From a virus, in IMG/VR virus record IMGVR_UViG_3300037488_000719, positions 1 to 20,180 of that record: DNA of 20,180 nt. One strand, given 5' to 3'. Positions 1 through 7,546 of the stretch are shown here, one piece after another (position 1 is the first letter of the stretch; each line of letters starts with the position of its first letter). The notes under the pieces are model-generated. The model was not told the DNA's origin. It worked only from the letters and a program-made list of their open reading frames with translations, and ran no database searches. The translations under genes were made by a program, and so were the position numbers.

Positions 1-1034
1 ACGGCGTCAAGAGTGGCAAGATCCTTCGCACCGTGGATTGGAATGGCCCAGCCTGCGGCCCGTATCACGTTCTTGGTTTCTCCGACGTTCCTGGCAACCT
101 GTTTCCACTTCCCCCGGTGGCGCTATGGCGAGATTTGCATGAACTCGGTAACAACCTGTTTCGGAAGCTCGGCCGGCAGGCTGATAGCAAAAAGACCGTG
201 GCGGCGTTCCAGGGTGGCAACGACGACGACGCCAACGCACTCAAGAATGCCTCCGATGGTGAAGGCATAAAGTACAGCGGGCAGAAACCGGAAAGCATCA
301 CGGTAGGCGGAATTGACGCCCCCACGCTGGCCTTCTACATGCAGGTGCGCGACCTGTTCTCATACTTCGCCGGAAACCTGGACACCCTTGGCGGTCTGGC
401 CCCCCAGTCGTCCACTGTCGGCCAAGACAAGCTGCTAGCACAGTCTGCCTCGGCGCGGCTCAAGACCATGAGCGAACAGACGGTTGACTTTGCCAAGGGG
501 ATCTTCAAGTCGCTGGCGTTCTACGAGTGGGAAGATCCAATCAAAGAACGGACTATCGAAAAGGTTGTACCCGGCACGGACGTATCCATTCGCAAGAAGT
601 GGACGGTGGCTGATCGCAAGGGTAAGTTCGATGATTACAACTTCGACATTGACGTTTACTCCATGCAGGACGATTCTCCCTCTGAGAAGCTGCAAAAGAT
701 CGGCGCGGCCATGGAGCGATTCGTTTTCCCGGCCCTTCCGCTGTTACAGGCGCAGGGTGGTCAGATTGACTTCAAGGAGCTGCTATCACTGATCGGTCGC
801 CTCGGAAACATCCCGGAGTTGTCGGATCTGGTCAAGTTTCAGAACTCGGACACGATGAATGAGAACCAAGCCGAAGCGCAAGGAGGGGAGCAGGAGCCCC
901 CTGGGATGCCGGCCAACACTACCCGCACCTATGAGCGGGTGGGACGGTCGGGAGCCACGCAAACCGGAAAAACAGCAAACATGATGCAAGCCCTGATGAC
1001 CGGCAAGGACGCCGGCGGAAACTCGAAGGTATAG
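1..1034 (+). CDS. Phage portal protein, C-terminal part (5' end outside window)
   Basis: The frame is open from the first bases of the window to the TAG at 1032-1034, so about 343 C-terminal residues are present. The GTG at 33 is probably internal, because the coding pattern continues upstream of it. Near the visible start is the stretch GPYHVLGFSDVPGNLFPLPP, followed by LWRDLHELGNNLFRK, a pattern I associate with portal proteins of short-tailed and marine-type phages. The portal is a dodecameric ring at one capsid vertex that docks the terminase, lets DNA pass and anchors the tail. The last 70 residues are Gln/Glu/Gly/Thr-rich and look flexible. The gene order portal, small protein, scaffold, capsid supports the call. 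Two TGATAGCA-family octamers (182, 781) lie inside it. Family portals are usually 600-750 residues, so roughly half is missing. Confidence 0.8.
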   Translation, partial: GVKSGKILRTVDWNGPACGPYHVLGFSDVPGNLFPLPPVALWRDLHELGNNLFRKLGRQADSKKTVAAFQGGNDDDANALKNASDGEGIKYSGQKPESITVGGIDAPTLAFYMQVRDLFSYFAGNLDTLGGLAPQSSTVGQDKLLAQSASARLKTMSEQTVDFAKGIFKSLAFYEWEDPIKERTIEKVVPGTDVSIRKKWTVADRKGKFDDYNFDIDVYSMQDDSPSEKLQKIGAAMERFVFPALPLLQAQGGQIDFKELLSLIGRLGNIPELSDLVKFQNSDTMNENQAEAQGGEQEPPGMPANTTRTYERVGRSGATQTGKTANMMQALMTGKDAGGNSKV

Positions 1035-1035
1035 T

Positions 1036-1371
1036 ATGCCGATCTACTGCTACGAGGATAAAGACGGAACCACGCATGAAGAGGCTTTCCCGTGGGGAAA
1101 GGCCCCCAAGACTCTCATGCTTGACGGTGTGAAGTTCTTCCGGTCTTACGCTGCCGAAAGGAAGAGCGTGCCGGCCACCGCCGGCTGGCCAATGGAGTGT
1201 GTTGCCTCCGGGGTGAATGCTGCCCAAGCCGGCGAGTTGCGGTCCCACCTGGCCAGCAAGGGAGTGCCAACGGATATCAGCCGCGACGGCAATCCGATCT
1301 ACCGGGACGCCAAGCACCGAAAACAGGCATTGAAGGTAAGGGGAATGTTTGACAGGCAATCTTTTTTGTGA
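1036..1371 (+). CDS. Small portal-adjacent phage protein, FmdB-like N-terminus without its zinc site
   Basis: This 111-residue protein starts one base after the portal stop, with GAAGG upstream of the ATG, so it is probably translationally coupled. It begins MPIYCYEDKDGTTHE, which resembles the start of FmdB-type zinc-ribbon proteins. The CxxC pairs that would bind zinc are absent, and only two Cys are visible (near residues 5 and 55). The second half, with WPMECVASGV and then GVPTDISRDGNPIYRDAKHRKQALKVRGMFDR, resembles a short region I associate with small phage proteins encoded between portal and scaffold genes. Its role is unknown. Position suggests head assembly. Confidence is good that it is a gene and low for any function. 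Confidence 0.65.
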   Translation: MPIYCYEDKDGTTHEEAFPWGKAPKTLMLDGVKFFRSYAAERKSVPATAGWPMECVASGVNAAQAGELRSHLASKGVPTDISRDGNPIYRDAKHRKQALKVRGMFDRQSFL

Positions 1372-1383
1372 AACAGTGTTGTC

Positions 1384-2355
1384 ATGAAAGCAGAAGCACC
1401 CAAACCCGAAGAGGCTCCCGCCGCGAAACCCGAAGACAAGGTTCGCGCTCCTGTCGTTTCCGATTCTCTTGCTGCGGAACTTTCCAGCGGCGTTGACGAG
1501 GCTGTTGTGGAGCTTGAAAAAAAGCGCCCCGCCAAAGAGAAGAAGGCCAAGAAAGAACTTCCGGAAGTGGACGGCCAAGCCGCTTCCGATGAATCCGGCA
1601 AGGCAAAGCCTGCCGCTGGCAAAGATGAATCCGCCGACCTCGACAAGGCCAAGCCTGTTGAAATCGGAGATTCGCACATCGAGCGTGCTATCAAGGCCGG
1701 CATGAGCATTGCAGATGCTAAGGAGTTCAAGAGCCCCGCGGCCCTCGAACGCTTTTGCTCCATGCTCGAAGCCAAGAAGGCCGACAAGCCCGATGGGAAG
1801 GATGCAAAACCTGTTGCCCACGACGAGTTGCTTAATGATATCAACGCGATTCCCGATCTTGATCCGGCCGAATACGACGAGAAGGTTGTAGCGGTGTTCA
1901 AGGCCCTGAAAGGGATCGTGCTCAGGCAGCACTCGACAATCGGCGACATGCGGGACAATCAGACGCGGGGAGAAGGTAACTGGTTTGACAACCAGATCGC
2001 CGCTCTCGGCGATGGTGTTGTTGACGCAGTTGGCAAGGGCACCAAGGAAAAGTTGGACCCGAAGAGTTCCCAAGCAGCCAAACGTAACGAGATCGAGGAC
2101 AAGTTCAGCGTGCTATCAGCAGGCTATAAAGCCGCCGGCAAGCCCGTCGAACGTGAAGCAGTCTTCTCCGAAGCCGTTAAGCTGGTCTTGGGTGACGTTG
2201 CCGCGAAGCAGTCTGAAACCGAAAAGGCGGCGGTTTTGGCAAAGCGAGCAACCCAGCACATCAGCCGCCCTAACGGATCTCGTAACGCGCCGTCTAGCGA
2301 TCCCCTCGCGGACGTAGCCGGCGCTCTTGATCGAAAGTTCTTCGACAAGAAGTAA
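1384..2355 (+). CDS. Putative capsid scaffolding/assembly protein
   Basis: The 323-residue product is strongly charged. The first 100 residues are dominated by Lys, Glu, Ala and Pro, and the rest looks largely helical. I see no enzyme motif. It sits directly upstream of the likely major capsid gene, the usual place of a scaffold, which fills the prohead during assembly and then leaves. The ATG at 1384 is the first possible start after the in-frame TGA at 1369-1371. Its Shine-Dalgarno is poor, so expression may depend on coupling to the gene before it. The composition fits scaffold proteins, whose sequences diverge quickly, so the assignment rests mainly on position and charge. Two octamer sites (1686, 2111) fall inside. 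An A7-G run at 1517-1524 is treated as a rejected frameshift candidate. Confidence 0.6.
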   Translation: MKAEAPKPEEAPAAKPEDKVRAPVVSDSLAAELSSGVDEAVVELEKKRPAKEKKAKKELPEVDGQAASDESGKAKPAAGKDESADLDKAKPVEIGDSHIERAIKAGMSIADAKEFKSPAALERFCSMLEAKKADKPDGKDAKPVAHDELLNDINAIPDLDPAEYDEKVVAVFKALKGIVLRQHSTIGDMRDNQTRGEGNWFDNQIAALGDGVVDAVGKGTKEKLDPKSSQAAKRNEIEDKFSVLSAGYKAAGKPVEREAVFSEAVKLVLGDVAAKQSETEKAAVLAKRATQHISRPNGSRNAPSSDPLADVAGALDRKFFDKK

Positions 2356-2364
2356 GGGAATACC

Positions 2365-3399
2365 ATGAGCCTTCAATTCAAGGACATTGATGATGCAGTG
2401 CTTCTGACCCAGAACATGCTTGTTGAGCGTGGCGCCTTCTTGGACCTGCAAACGGATCTGACCGATCACGTCGCGGTGCGGGAAATGTGGCAGGGCCGGC
2501 AGAAGAAGTTCACCGGCGGGATGAACTGGGAGTTCGAGGCGCAGATGGATCACAACCATTCGGCGCGGGCGGTTGGTCTGTTCGAGACCGACGGTTCCAG
2601 CTTTGGCGATTCGTTCGCCAAGGGCGAGACCGGCATTCGCCACATCAACGCCCATTACATCTACGATCAGCGCGAGCAGGCGTTCCAGCGCGGCGGGACG
2701 GCTATCGTTGACATGGTGCGCTCGCGCTACGTCGGCATGATGGTCTCGTTCTATGAGCTCCTGGAGGCCTACCTGTGGAGCAAGCCGGTTGACTCCAGCG
2801 ACGACAAGACCCCGTTTGGTATCCCGTATTGGATCACCAAGAATGCCACCGAAGGTTTCAACGGCGGCAATCCTGCTGGCTTCACCGCCGGCCGCGCCGG
2901 CCTGTCTTCGCTGACCTACCCGCGCTGGGCCAACTACACCGCGCAGTATGCGACGATCAGCAAGGAAGACCTGATCCGCAAGATGCGCCGCGCCCACCGC
3001 GTGAGCCAGTTCCGCTCCCCGGTGTCCCACACGCAGCCGTCCCTCGGCGGCACGTCCAACGGCATCTACGCCAACGACGAGACGATTGGCCTGCTGGAAG
3101 AGCTTTGCGAGGCTCAGAACATGGACCTCGGCAACGACCTGGCGTCCCGCGATGGTCGCGTGATGTTCAAGTCCAGCCCGCTGACGTACGCCCCTAAGCT
3201 GGACGACGATTCCACCGATCCGGTTTACATGATCGACTGGAAGTGGATGGCCATTGGCGTGATGGATGGCTGGGAAAACAACCTCTCGGCGCCTTACATG
3301 GTTCCGGGCAAGCATCTGGTCCGCCGCGTGGACTTGGATGCGTCCCTGAACACGGTCTGCACGAACCTGCGTCGTCAGGCCGTCATCAGCAAGGCGTAG
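2365..3399 (+). CDS. Putative major capsid protein
   Basis: The 344-residue protein starts nine bases after the scaffold stop, with an AAGGGA ribosome site. Its size, its place after portal and scaffold, and features such as MVSFYELLEAYLWSKP, followed by FGIPYWITKN and the late segment YMIDWKWMAIGVMDGWENN, match a capsid-protein group I associate with uncultured tailed phages. An HK97-type fold is inferred from family position and cannot be shown from sequence alone. The protein would form the icosahedral shell. Codon use is strongly GC-ended and uniform, as expected for an abundant protein. A 9-base-pair GC hairpin lies seven bases after the stop. The gene contains no TGATAGCA octamer and sits in the longest octamer-free stretch (2119-4608). 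Confidence 0.78.
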   Translation: MSLQFKDIDDAVLLTQNMLVERGAFLDLQTDLTDHVAVREMWQGRQKKFTGGMNWEFEAQMDHNHSARAVGLFETDGSSFGDSFAKGETGIRHINAHYIYDQREQAFQRGGTAIVDMVRSRYVGMMVSFYELLEAYLWSKPVDSSDDKTPFGIPYWITKNATEGFNGGNPAGFTAGRAGLSSLTYPRWANYTAQYATISKEDLIRKMRRAHRVSQFRSPVSHTQPSLGGTSNGIYANDETIGLLEELCEAQNMDLGNDLASRDGRVMFKSSPLTYAPKLDDDSTDPVYMIDWKWMAIGVMDGWENNLSAPYMVPGKHLVRRVDLDASLNTVCTNLRRQAVISKA

Positions 3400-3406
3400 A
3401 CTGTGA

Positions 3407-3430
3407 GGGGGCCGGTTGGTGCCGGCCCCC
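3407..3430 (+). terminator. GC-rich hairpin after the capsid gene
   Basis: GGGGGCCGG at 3407-3415 pairs perfectly with CCGGCCCCC at 3422-3430 across the six-base loop TTGGTG. It lies seven bases after the capsid stop. No T-run follows, so it may act as a partial or attenuating terminator, or protect the 3' end of the capsid mRNA, rather than as a classical rho-independent terminator. Confidence 0.5.
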
Positions 3431-3496
3431 GCTCTCAAACTGGCTGAGGGTTAGCGCCCTTGCCGGGAAACGACCAAAGAAGAAAGAAGGCATCAA

Positions 3497-4564
3497 ATGG
3501 ACAGATCCACGAATGGCTACACGAAGTGCGCCAATGCCATTGTTGAATGGACTTGGTTCGAGAACTCCAGCGCCCTGCTTGAAGGTGAAGCGGTGTGCTA
3601 CAACACGAATTACGGCACGGCGACCGCCCGTGACGGCCGGCGCTGCAATCGCGTCGAACTCCCCTCTTCGGCAAACAAGATGGCGTTTGCTGGCGTGGCG
3701 GCTCGTAACTATCCGGCCGTCAGCGGCGGGCAGTTCATCGAGATCTACTGCCCCGGCTCCAAGGGCGTGAACGTGGCCCTCGGCGTTGATACCGTGATTG
3801 ACACGGGCAGGTTGACCTTCACGGTGGCGAATGCCGGCGGTTTAGGGACCGAGGCGGGCCGCTTCGTTAAGGTTGGGTTCTGTGGTCGCGGCACGATTGT
3901 CCCGCGGCAGACTGTGACGGCCGTAGTCGAATCCAGCATGACCGGCGCGTGGTCGCTGGCCACGAATGGCCTGACGCTCACGATGTCCGACACCACGGGC
4001 CTTGCCATTGGCGATACCGTTGTCCTGTTGGCCGGAGCCAACAATGGCAGCAGCGTCATCAAGGCAGGCAAGTACACCATTGCCGGTATACCTGGCACAA
4101 CCAGCGTCACGCTGGCGGCAGTCGCTTCGACTGTCCAGAGCACGGGAGCCTTGACCTGCACGGGATACGCCTACACGGGCAATCCGGTGTGCCAAGCCGA
4201 CTTGGAAGACGGCATGGAGTCCGGCGGCGTTGACTTCGTGTGTCCTCCGACGACGGGCGGCGCCGCGGTCATGGGCACGTTCATGGCAGGCGGGTTCACC
4301 TACATCTGCGGCGGGATCACCGTCGGCAGTGCGGTGGCCAACGGTGCGTTGGCGGAAGCCACCTACCCCGGCGCTCGCAAGGGCTTCGGCGGTCTTGGCA
4401 CGCTGACCACGAACGGCGTCACGATCACCCCGGCCGCAACCGGGTATCTCATTACGGGCGCAACTCTGACGACCGTGACGATTGACGCCGCCGCCGAAAT
4501 CTGGACCGGCGAATGGGCCGGCTGCTGGGCGACGACCGGCATTAAGGGTGCCACCGGGGCGTAA
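3497..4564 (+). CDS. Capsid-associated (decoration-type) protein, Cys-rich
   Basis: The 355-residue protein follows the capsid gene after a 97-base gap, with GAAGG ahead of the ATG. Residues 1-85 include CYNTNYGTATARDGRRCNRVELPSS, split here as CYNTNYGTA and RRCNRVELPSS, then FAGVAARNYPAVSGGQFIEIYCPG. This pattern is common in proteins encoded after the capsid gene and usually called head-decoration or DUF2190-like. The middle (about residues 145-225) is rich in Thr, Val and Gly and looks like an additional beta-sandwich. The C-terminal part returns to the Gly/Val/Thr-rich decoration style. At least ten Cys are present, which is high for a virion protein of this size. The likely role is to bind the outside of the shell. 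It could instead be a head-completion protein. Strong hairpins lie on both sides of the gene. Confidence 0.6.
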   Translation: MDRSTNGYTKCANAIVEWTWFENSSALLEGEAVCYNTNYGTATARDGRRCNRVELPSSANKMAFAGVAARNYPAVSGGQFIEIYCPGSKGVNVALGVDTVIDTGRLTFTVANAGGLGTEAGRFVKVGFCGRGTIVPRQTVTAVVESSMTGAWSLATNGLTLTMSDTTGLAIGDTVVLLAGANNGSSVIKAGKYTIAGIPGTTSVTLAAVASTVQSTGALTCTGYAYTGNPVCQADLEDGMESGGVDFVCPPTTGGAAVMGTFMAGGFTYICGGITVGSAVANGALAEATYPGARKGFGGLGTLTTNGVTITPAATGYLITGATLTTVTIDAAAEIWTGEWAGCWATTGIKGATGA

Positions 4565-4584
4565 GCCTGTCTGTCTGAACCGCG

Positions 4585-4610
4585 CACGGGGGCCTGACAC
4601 GGCCCCCGTG
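4585..4610 (+). terminator. GC-rich hairpin after the decoration-type gene
   Basis: CACGGGGGCC at 4585-4594 pairs perfectly with GGCCCCCGTG at 4601-4610 across the loop TGACAC, giving a 10-base-pair stem. It begins about 20 bases after the stop of the preceding gene. The 3' arm runs directly into an octamer TGCTATCA (4609-4616). There is no T-run, so strong rho-independent termination is uncertain, and mRNA 3'-end protection is an alternative. Confidence 0.5.
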
Positions 4611-4636
4611 CTATCACCTACTGAAAGGTACGTGTC

Positions 4637-4894
4637 ATGGCCAAGAAAGCAGAAGCCGCATCCACCCCCGAGGCCGCAACCGTAGTCGCTCCCCAAGTTG
4701 ACGCCTTTGCTGCGGACATGTTTACCGCGATGGGGTTCCCGTCGCCGCTCCCCGATTCTCTCGTCACCCTCTACAAAGCAGCCAAGCTCCGCAAGGACAA
4801 GCTGCAACCCGGCCGCATGACCATTGACGGCCTGGCTGTCATTGCCGCCCTGAGTGAGCTTGTGGACGGCAAGATTTGCGTCAAGAAGGAGTAG
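4637..4894 (+). CDS. Small hypothetical phage protein
   Basis: This is an 85-residue protein with AAAGG upstream of its ATG. The first 20 residues are Ala/Lys/Glu-rich and look disordered. The remainder looks helical, with PLPDSLVTLYKAAKLRKDKL and MTIDGLAVIAALSEL. There is no signal peptide, membrane segment or recognised motif. It lies between the decoration-type protein and the adaptor, and the adaptor's ribosome site overlaps its 3' end, so it is part of the head module and co-expressed with the next gene. It could be a head-completion or chaperone-like factor, but nothing in the sequence decides this. Confidence 0.6.
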   Translation: MAKKAEAASTPEAATVVAPQVDAFAADMFTAMGFPSPLPDSLVTLYKAAKLRKDKLQPGRMTIDGLAVIAALSELVDGKICVKKE

Positions 4895-4900
4895 TTTCCC

Positions 4901-5674
4901 ATGGCCGAGTCCGAACTATCAGTGTCTTACGACGAACTGCTTTCGGATGTCGGCCTTTTCCTTGGTTATGGTTCCGACGCCTCCGCGTGGACCTCTGCGC
5001 AGTTGGCGGAAGTTGACCGCTATATCCAGGCCGGCATTCGGCAGTTCTATTACCCGCCGGCCGTACAGGGCGCTGAATCCGGCTACGAATGGTCCTTCCT
5101 CAAGCCGAACGCGACAATAAGCACCGCTGACGGTGATGCGGCCCAAGACCTACCTGATGCCCTTGGCAGAATCGTGGGCGACCTGCACTTTGCAGCCTCC
5201 GAAAGGGCATGTCCAATCGTTCTGACCAGTGAAGCCAGAATCAGCGAAATGCTGTCGGTCTCGGTGGACGAAGGCAGGCCGACGCACGCCGCGGTGCGGT
5301 TCAAGGCCGGATCCGGCACGGATGGTCAACGGCAAGAGATCGTGTGGTACCCGATCCCGGACGCGACGTACGCGCTTTCATACCGCTACGAGGGGTACAA
5401 CGGCAAGCTGTCGCAAACCAACAAATACCCGCTCGGGGGCATGCGTTACTCCGAACTGATTACCGAGAGTTGCATGGCGATTGCTGAGCAGCGGGCCAAT
5501 GACGAGAAGGGCCTGCATACCCAGAGATTTGGAGAAATGCTTATCACGGCCATTGCCCAGGACCGCCGCAACGGGGCACGCTCCTACGGCCACATGGGCG
5601 GCGGTGAATTTAGCGATGTCGTCAACTCGCGGACGCCAAGTAGTGAAGTCACCTACAAAGGTGTGACTTGGTAG
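4901..5674 (+). CDS. Putative head-to-tail adaptor / connector protein
   Basis: The 257-residue protein starts six bases after the previous stop, with AAGGAG inside the end of the upstream gene. The N-terminus (SYDELLSDVGLFLGYG) is followed by WTSAQLAEVDRYIQAGIRQF and YEWSFLKP. This helix-rich opening is one I associate with phage adaptor proteins that sit under the portal ring and receive the tail. The second half carries short strand-like segments (IVWYPIPDATYALSYRYEG) and a helical stretch near residues 185-225 (ELITESCMAIAEQRANDEKG). In short-tailed phages such adaptors are small helical proteins forming 12-mers. Here the extra C-terminal part may contact the nozzle. The function is inferred from the N-terminal pattern and gene order. 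Confidence 0.6.
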   Translation: MAESELSVSYDELLSDVGLFLGYGSDASAWTSAQLAEVDRYIQAGIRQFYYPPAVQGAESGYEWSFLKPNATISTADGDAAQDLPDALGRIVGDLHFAASERACPIVLTSEARISEMLSVSVDEGRPTHAAVRFKAGSGTDGQRQEIVWYPIPDATYALSYRYEGYNGKLSQTNKYPLGGMRYSELITESCMAIAEQRANDEKGLHTQRFGEMLITAIAQDRRNGARSYGHMGGGEFSDVVNSRTPSSEVTYKGVTW

Positions 5675-5704
5675 GCACGGGTTGACCAAACGAGGAGATA
5701 CACA

Positions 5705-5929
5705 ATGATAGCACGCATCTGTAGACTGCTCCGCATTAGTCCGCCGTCTGCGACAACCGAAGGGCTGTTGCTGGCCAGCGGCGTCACCGTTCCCGCCGAC
5801 GGCACCGCCGGCTACCAGCCGGGTTGCCTGTTCCAGCACACGGACGGCACCACGAATGCCACGGTACTGTACTGCAACATTGGCACCGCGGCTTCCTGCG
5901 ACTTCAACGTTGTAACCGTCGCTTCGTAA
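5705..5929 (+). CDS. Small structural-type phage protein
   Basis: The 74-residue protein has a strong GAGGAGA ribosome site eight bases before the ATG at 5705. The core GYQPGCLFQHTDGTTNATVL followed by YCNIGTAASCDFNVVTVAS resembles short proteins that accompany decoration or connector genes in environmental phages. It looks all-beta. The role is unknown, and position suggests a minor head or neck component. Its start codon lies inside an exact octamer (TGATAGCA at 5706-5713), so codons 1-3 (Met-Ile-Ala) are spelled by the motif. It is in the same frame as the next gene, separated by TAA and one codon. Reading through the stop is possible but not supported by anything else. Confidence 0.6.
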   Translation: MIARICRLLRISPPSATTEGLLLASGVTVPADGTAGYQPGCLFQHTDGTTNATVLYCNIGTAASCDFNVVTVAS

Positions 5930-5932
5930 GGA

Positions 5933-7546
5933 ATGCCTAAAGCAGTACAGAAGACGCTCTCTTTCCCCCTGGCAGGCGTATCCCGCAGGGGGAATTATCG
6001 AGACCAGTCACGTCCGTACGCAACTCCTTGGGCAGTGAACGTGCGCGGCGAATGCGCCCTTGAAGACAGGGCGCGGGGTGGCTCGCGCCCTGGTATGGTC
6101 AAGGTCAGCGATCAGATATTTGCTGGTGGGATCACGGCAGTTGTCCCCGTCACCTACATGGATAGCACGCCTACCAGGCAGCGTGATATCATCGTGATTG
6201 CCGGCGGGAACTTCTATGTTCTGAGGGGCAACACGGCGGCTACGACTGCATCTGTTCCCATTCTGACCGAAACTGGTGTGGCAATTCTGGCAGAAGACGG
6301 GAGCGAGATCATCTTTCCGTCAACCGTATCCAGCACAAACCCTATTGGCGACTCTGGCGCTTTTGACGCCGTGGAGCGATACGGGCGACTGTATATGGCT
6401 GACTCGGTGCTGCGGGAATATAACCCGGCCACCGGCATTGTCGATGCTGTAGCGGCCTCAGCAGGCACAGTTCCTACGGCCTGCCCTCTTGTGACCCTTT
6501 ACCGCGACCGGCTGTTTCTTGCCGGCGCCGATCACGTCTGGTACGCCTCCCGGCAGGGAGATCCAACCGATTGGGATTTTGGTTGCGACATGAACGACGA
6601 CGGGCGAGCGGTGGCCAGCCAGGCTAGCCGCGCCGGCGTCATTGGCGACGTGATTCAGGCCATGATTCCGCACAATGACAACTCTCTGACTTTTGCCACT
6701 CGCAACGGCATGCACCTTCTGCGTGGAGATCCAACTGACGGATCAATGGTGGAGATCAGTAATGATATCGGCGTGCTTTCTCCGACGGCATGGGCTCGTA
6801 GTCCTGGTGGCCTCATTTGCTTCCTGTCATACGACGGAGTGTATGTTGCGAACGCAGGGAGCGCCGATCATCCTACTAGATGGAGCGCGGAACGCTGCCC
6901 TGACAAACTTAGAAATATCGACCCCTCAACCAATCGAATTTCCATGGCGTACGATGTTGACGCCCGTGGCTTCCACCTGTTCATCACCCCGGCCACCGGC
7001 CGCGGCGTGCATTGGTGGCTCGATATCGAGAATCGCTCATGTTGGCCCGTGGACGTGCCGGAATCAATGCAGCCTGTGGCTGTGGCGCGTTTGCAGGGGG
7101 CCTCCGGAATGGCAGAGGTCGTCATTGGGTGCGCCGATGGGTACTTGCGCAAATTCGACGCCACGGCCACCACCGATGACGGCGAAGATCTGTGGTCGCA
7201 TGTCGTTATTGGACCTTTCCCTACGGGGCGCGGAGAACTCGAAGACGCGATGATATCGGAGATCCACGGCATTCTGTCGAACAACTCTGGCGTGGTAAGC
7301 TGGAACGTCATTACCGGGCAGAGTGCCGAAGACGTTTCAGACAAGGCCGAAGCCGCCGTGATAGCAGACTTGGCAGGAGAAGAAGTCGTTGGCGTGTCAC
7401 ATCGTGGTTATTGGAGCGAAAAGAGGAACCGCGTCGAGCGTCCCAGGTCTCGCGGGCCGTGGGCGGCGGTATGGCTTGCTTCTACGGCGCAATGGGCGTA
7501 TGAAGGGGTTGCCGTGGCAATCAATCAGCTTGGGAGGGTGAGATAA
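5933..7546 (+). CDS. Virion structural protein, possible beta-propeller tail nozzle
   Basis: The 537-residue protein starts three bases after the previous stop, with AGGA placed unusually close to its ATG, so reinitiation after the previous gene is likely. The N-terminus (LSFPLAGVSRRGNYRDQSRP, then RARGGSRPGMVKV) matches a conserved start I associate with phage structural proteins at this locus. The body has repeated blade-like segments: GRLYMADSVLREYNP (about residue 150), RDRLFLAGADHVWYASR (190), GLICFLSYDGVYVANAG (293), GFHLFITPATGRGVHWWLDI (346) and EVVIGCADGYLRKFD (396). Repeated strand-turn-strand units with Asp-Gly turns suggest a beta-propeller, and nozzle proteins of short-tailed phages are propellers. 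The nozzle role is inference from fold impression and order. A propeller-type fibre or enzyme is the alternative. One octamer lies at 7359. Confidence 0.6.
   Translation: MPKAVQKTLSFPLAGVSRRGNYRDQSRPYATPWAVNVRGECALEDRARGGSRPGMVKVSDQIFAGGITAVVPVTYMDSTPTRQRDIIVIAGGNFYVLRGNTAATTASVPILTETGVAILAEDGSEIIFPSTVSSTNPIGDSGAFDAVERYGRLYMADSVLREYNPATGIVDAVAASAGTVPTACPLVTLYRDRLFLAGADHVWYASRQGDPTDWDFGCDMNDDGRAVASQASRAGVIGDVIQAMIPHNDNSLTFATRNGMHLLRGDPTDGSMVEISNDIGVLSPTAWARSPGGLICFLSYDGVYVANAGSADHPTRWSAERCPDKLRNIDPSTNRISMAYDVDARGFHLFITPATGRGVHWWLDIENRSCWPVDVPESMQPVAVARLQGASGMAEVVIGCADGYLRKFDATATTDDGEDLWSHVVIGPFPTGRGELEDAMISEIHGILSNNSGVVSWNVITGQSAEDVSDKAEAAVIADLAGEEVVGVSHRGYWSEKRNRVERPRSRGPWAAVWLASTAQWAYEGVAVAINQLGRVR

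Noticed and set aside
1036-1371. FmdB-type zinc-ribbon regulator
   Set aside because: Only the opening MPIY resembles FmdB. The CxxC pairs needed for zinc are absent, so a regulatory function is not supported.
1517-1592. Slippery A-AAA-AAG in the correct phase with GGAG just upstream, suggesting a -1 frameshift in the scaffold gene
   Set aside because: No stable downstream structure is visible and the -1 frame ends at the TGA at 1590-1592. This would only give a short truncated product. A Lys-rich gene will contain such runs by chance.
919-2073. Long open frame on the - strand (384 codons) opposite the portal end, small protein and scaffold genes
   Set aside because: It spans several well-supported + strand genes, has no plausible ribosome site or family resemblance, and is a usual by-product of GC-ended codons.
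2116-3438. Long - strand open frame (440 codons) opposite the capsid gene
   Set aside because: It is the mirror of a strongly biased coding sequence. The + strand protein has family-like features and a ribosome site, and the - strand one has neither.
3842-4807. Long - strand open frame (321 codons) opposite the decoration-type gene
   Set aside because: It crosses a hairpin and a gene boundary of the + strand operon, and its product is Gly/Arg/His-rich as expected of an antisense shadow.
5705-7546. Two genes in one frame separated by TAA-GGA-ATG, possible stop read-through to a fusion
   Set aside because: About five of the 14 gene junctions here are in the same frame, which is the one-third expected by chance. 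The second protein's start matches a conserved-looking N-terminus.
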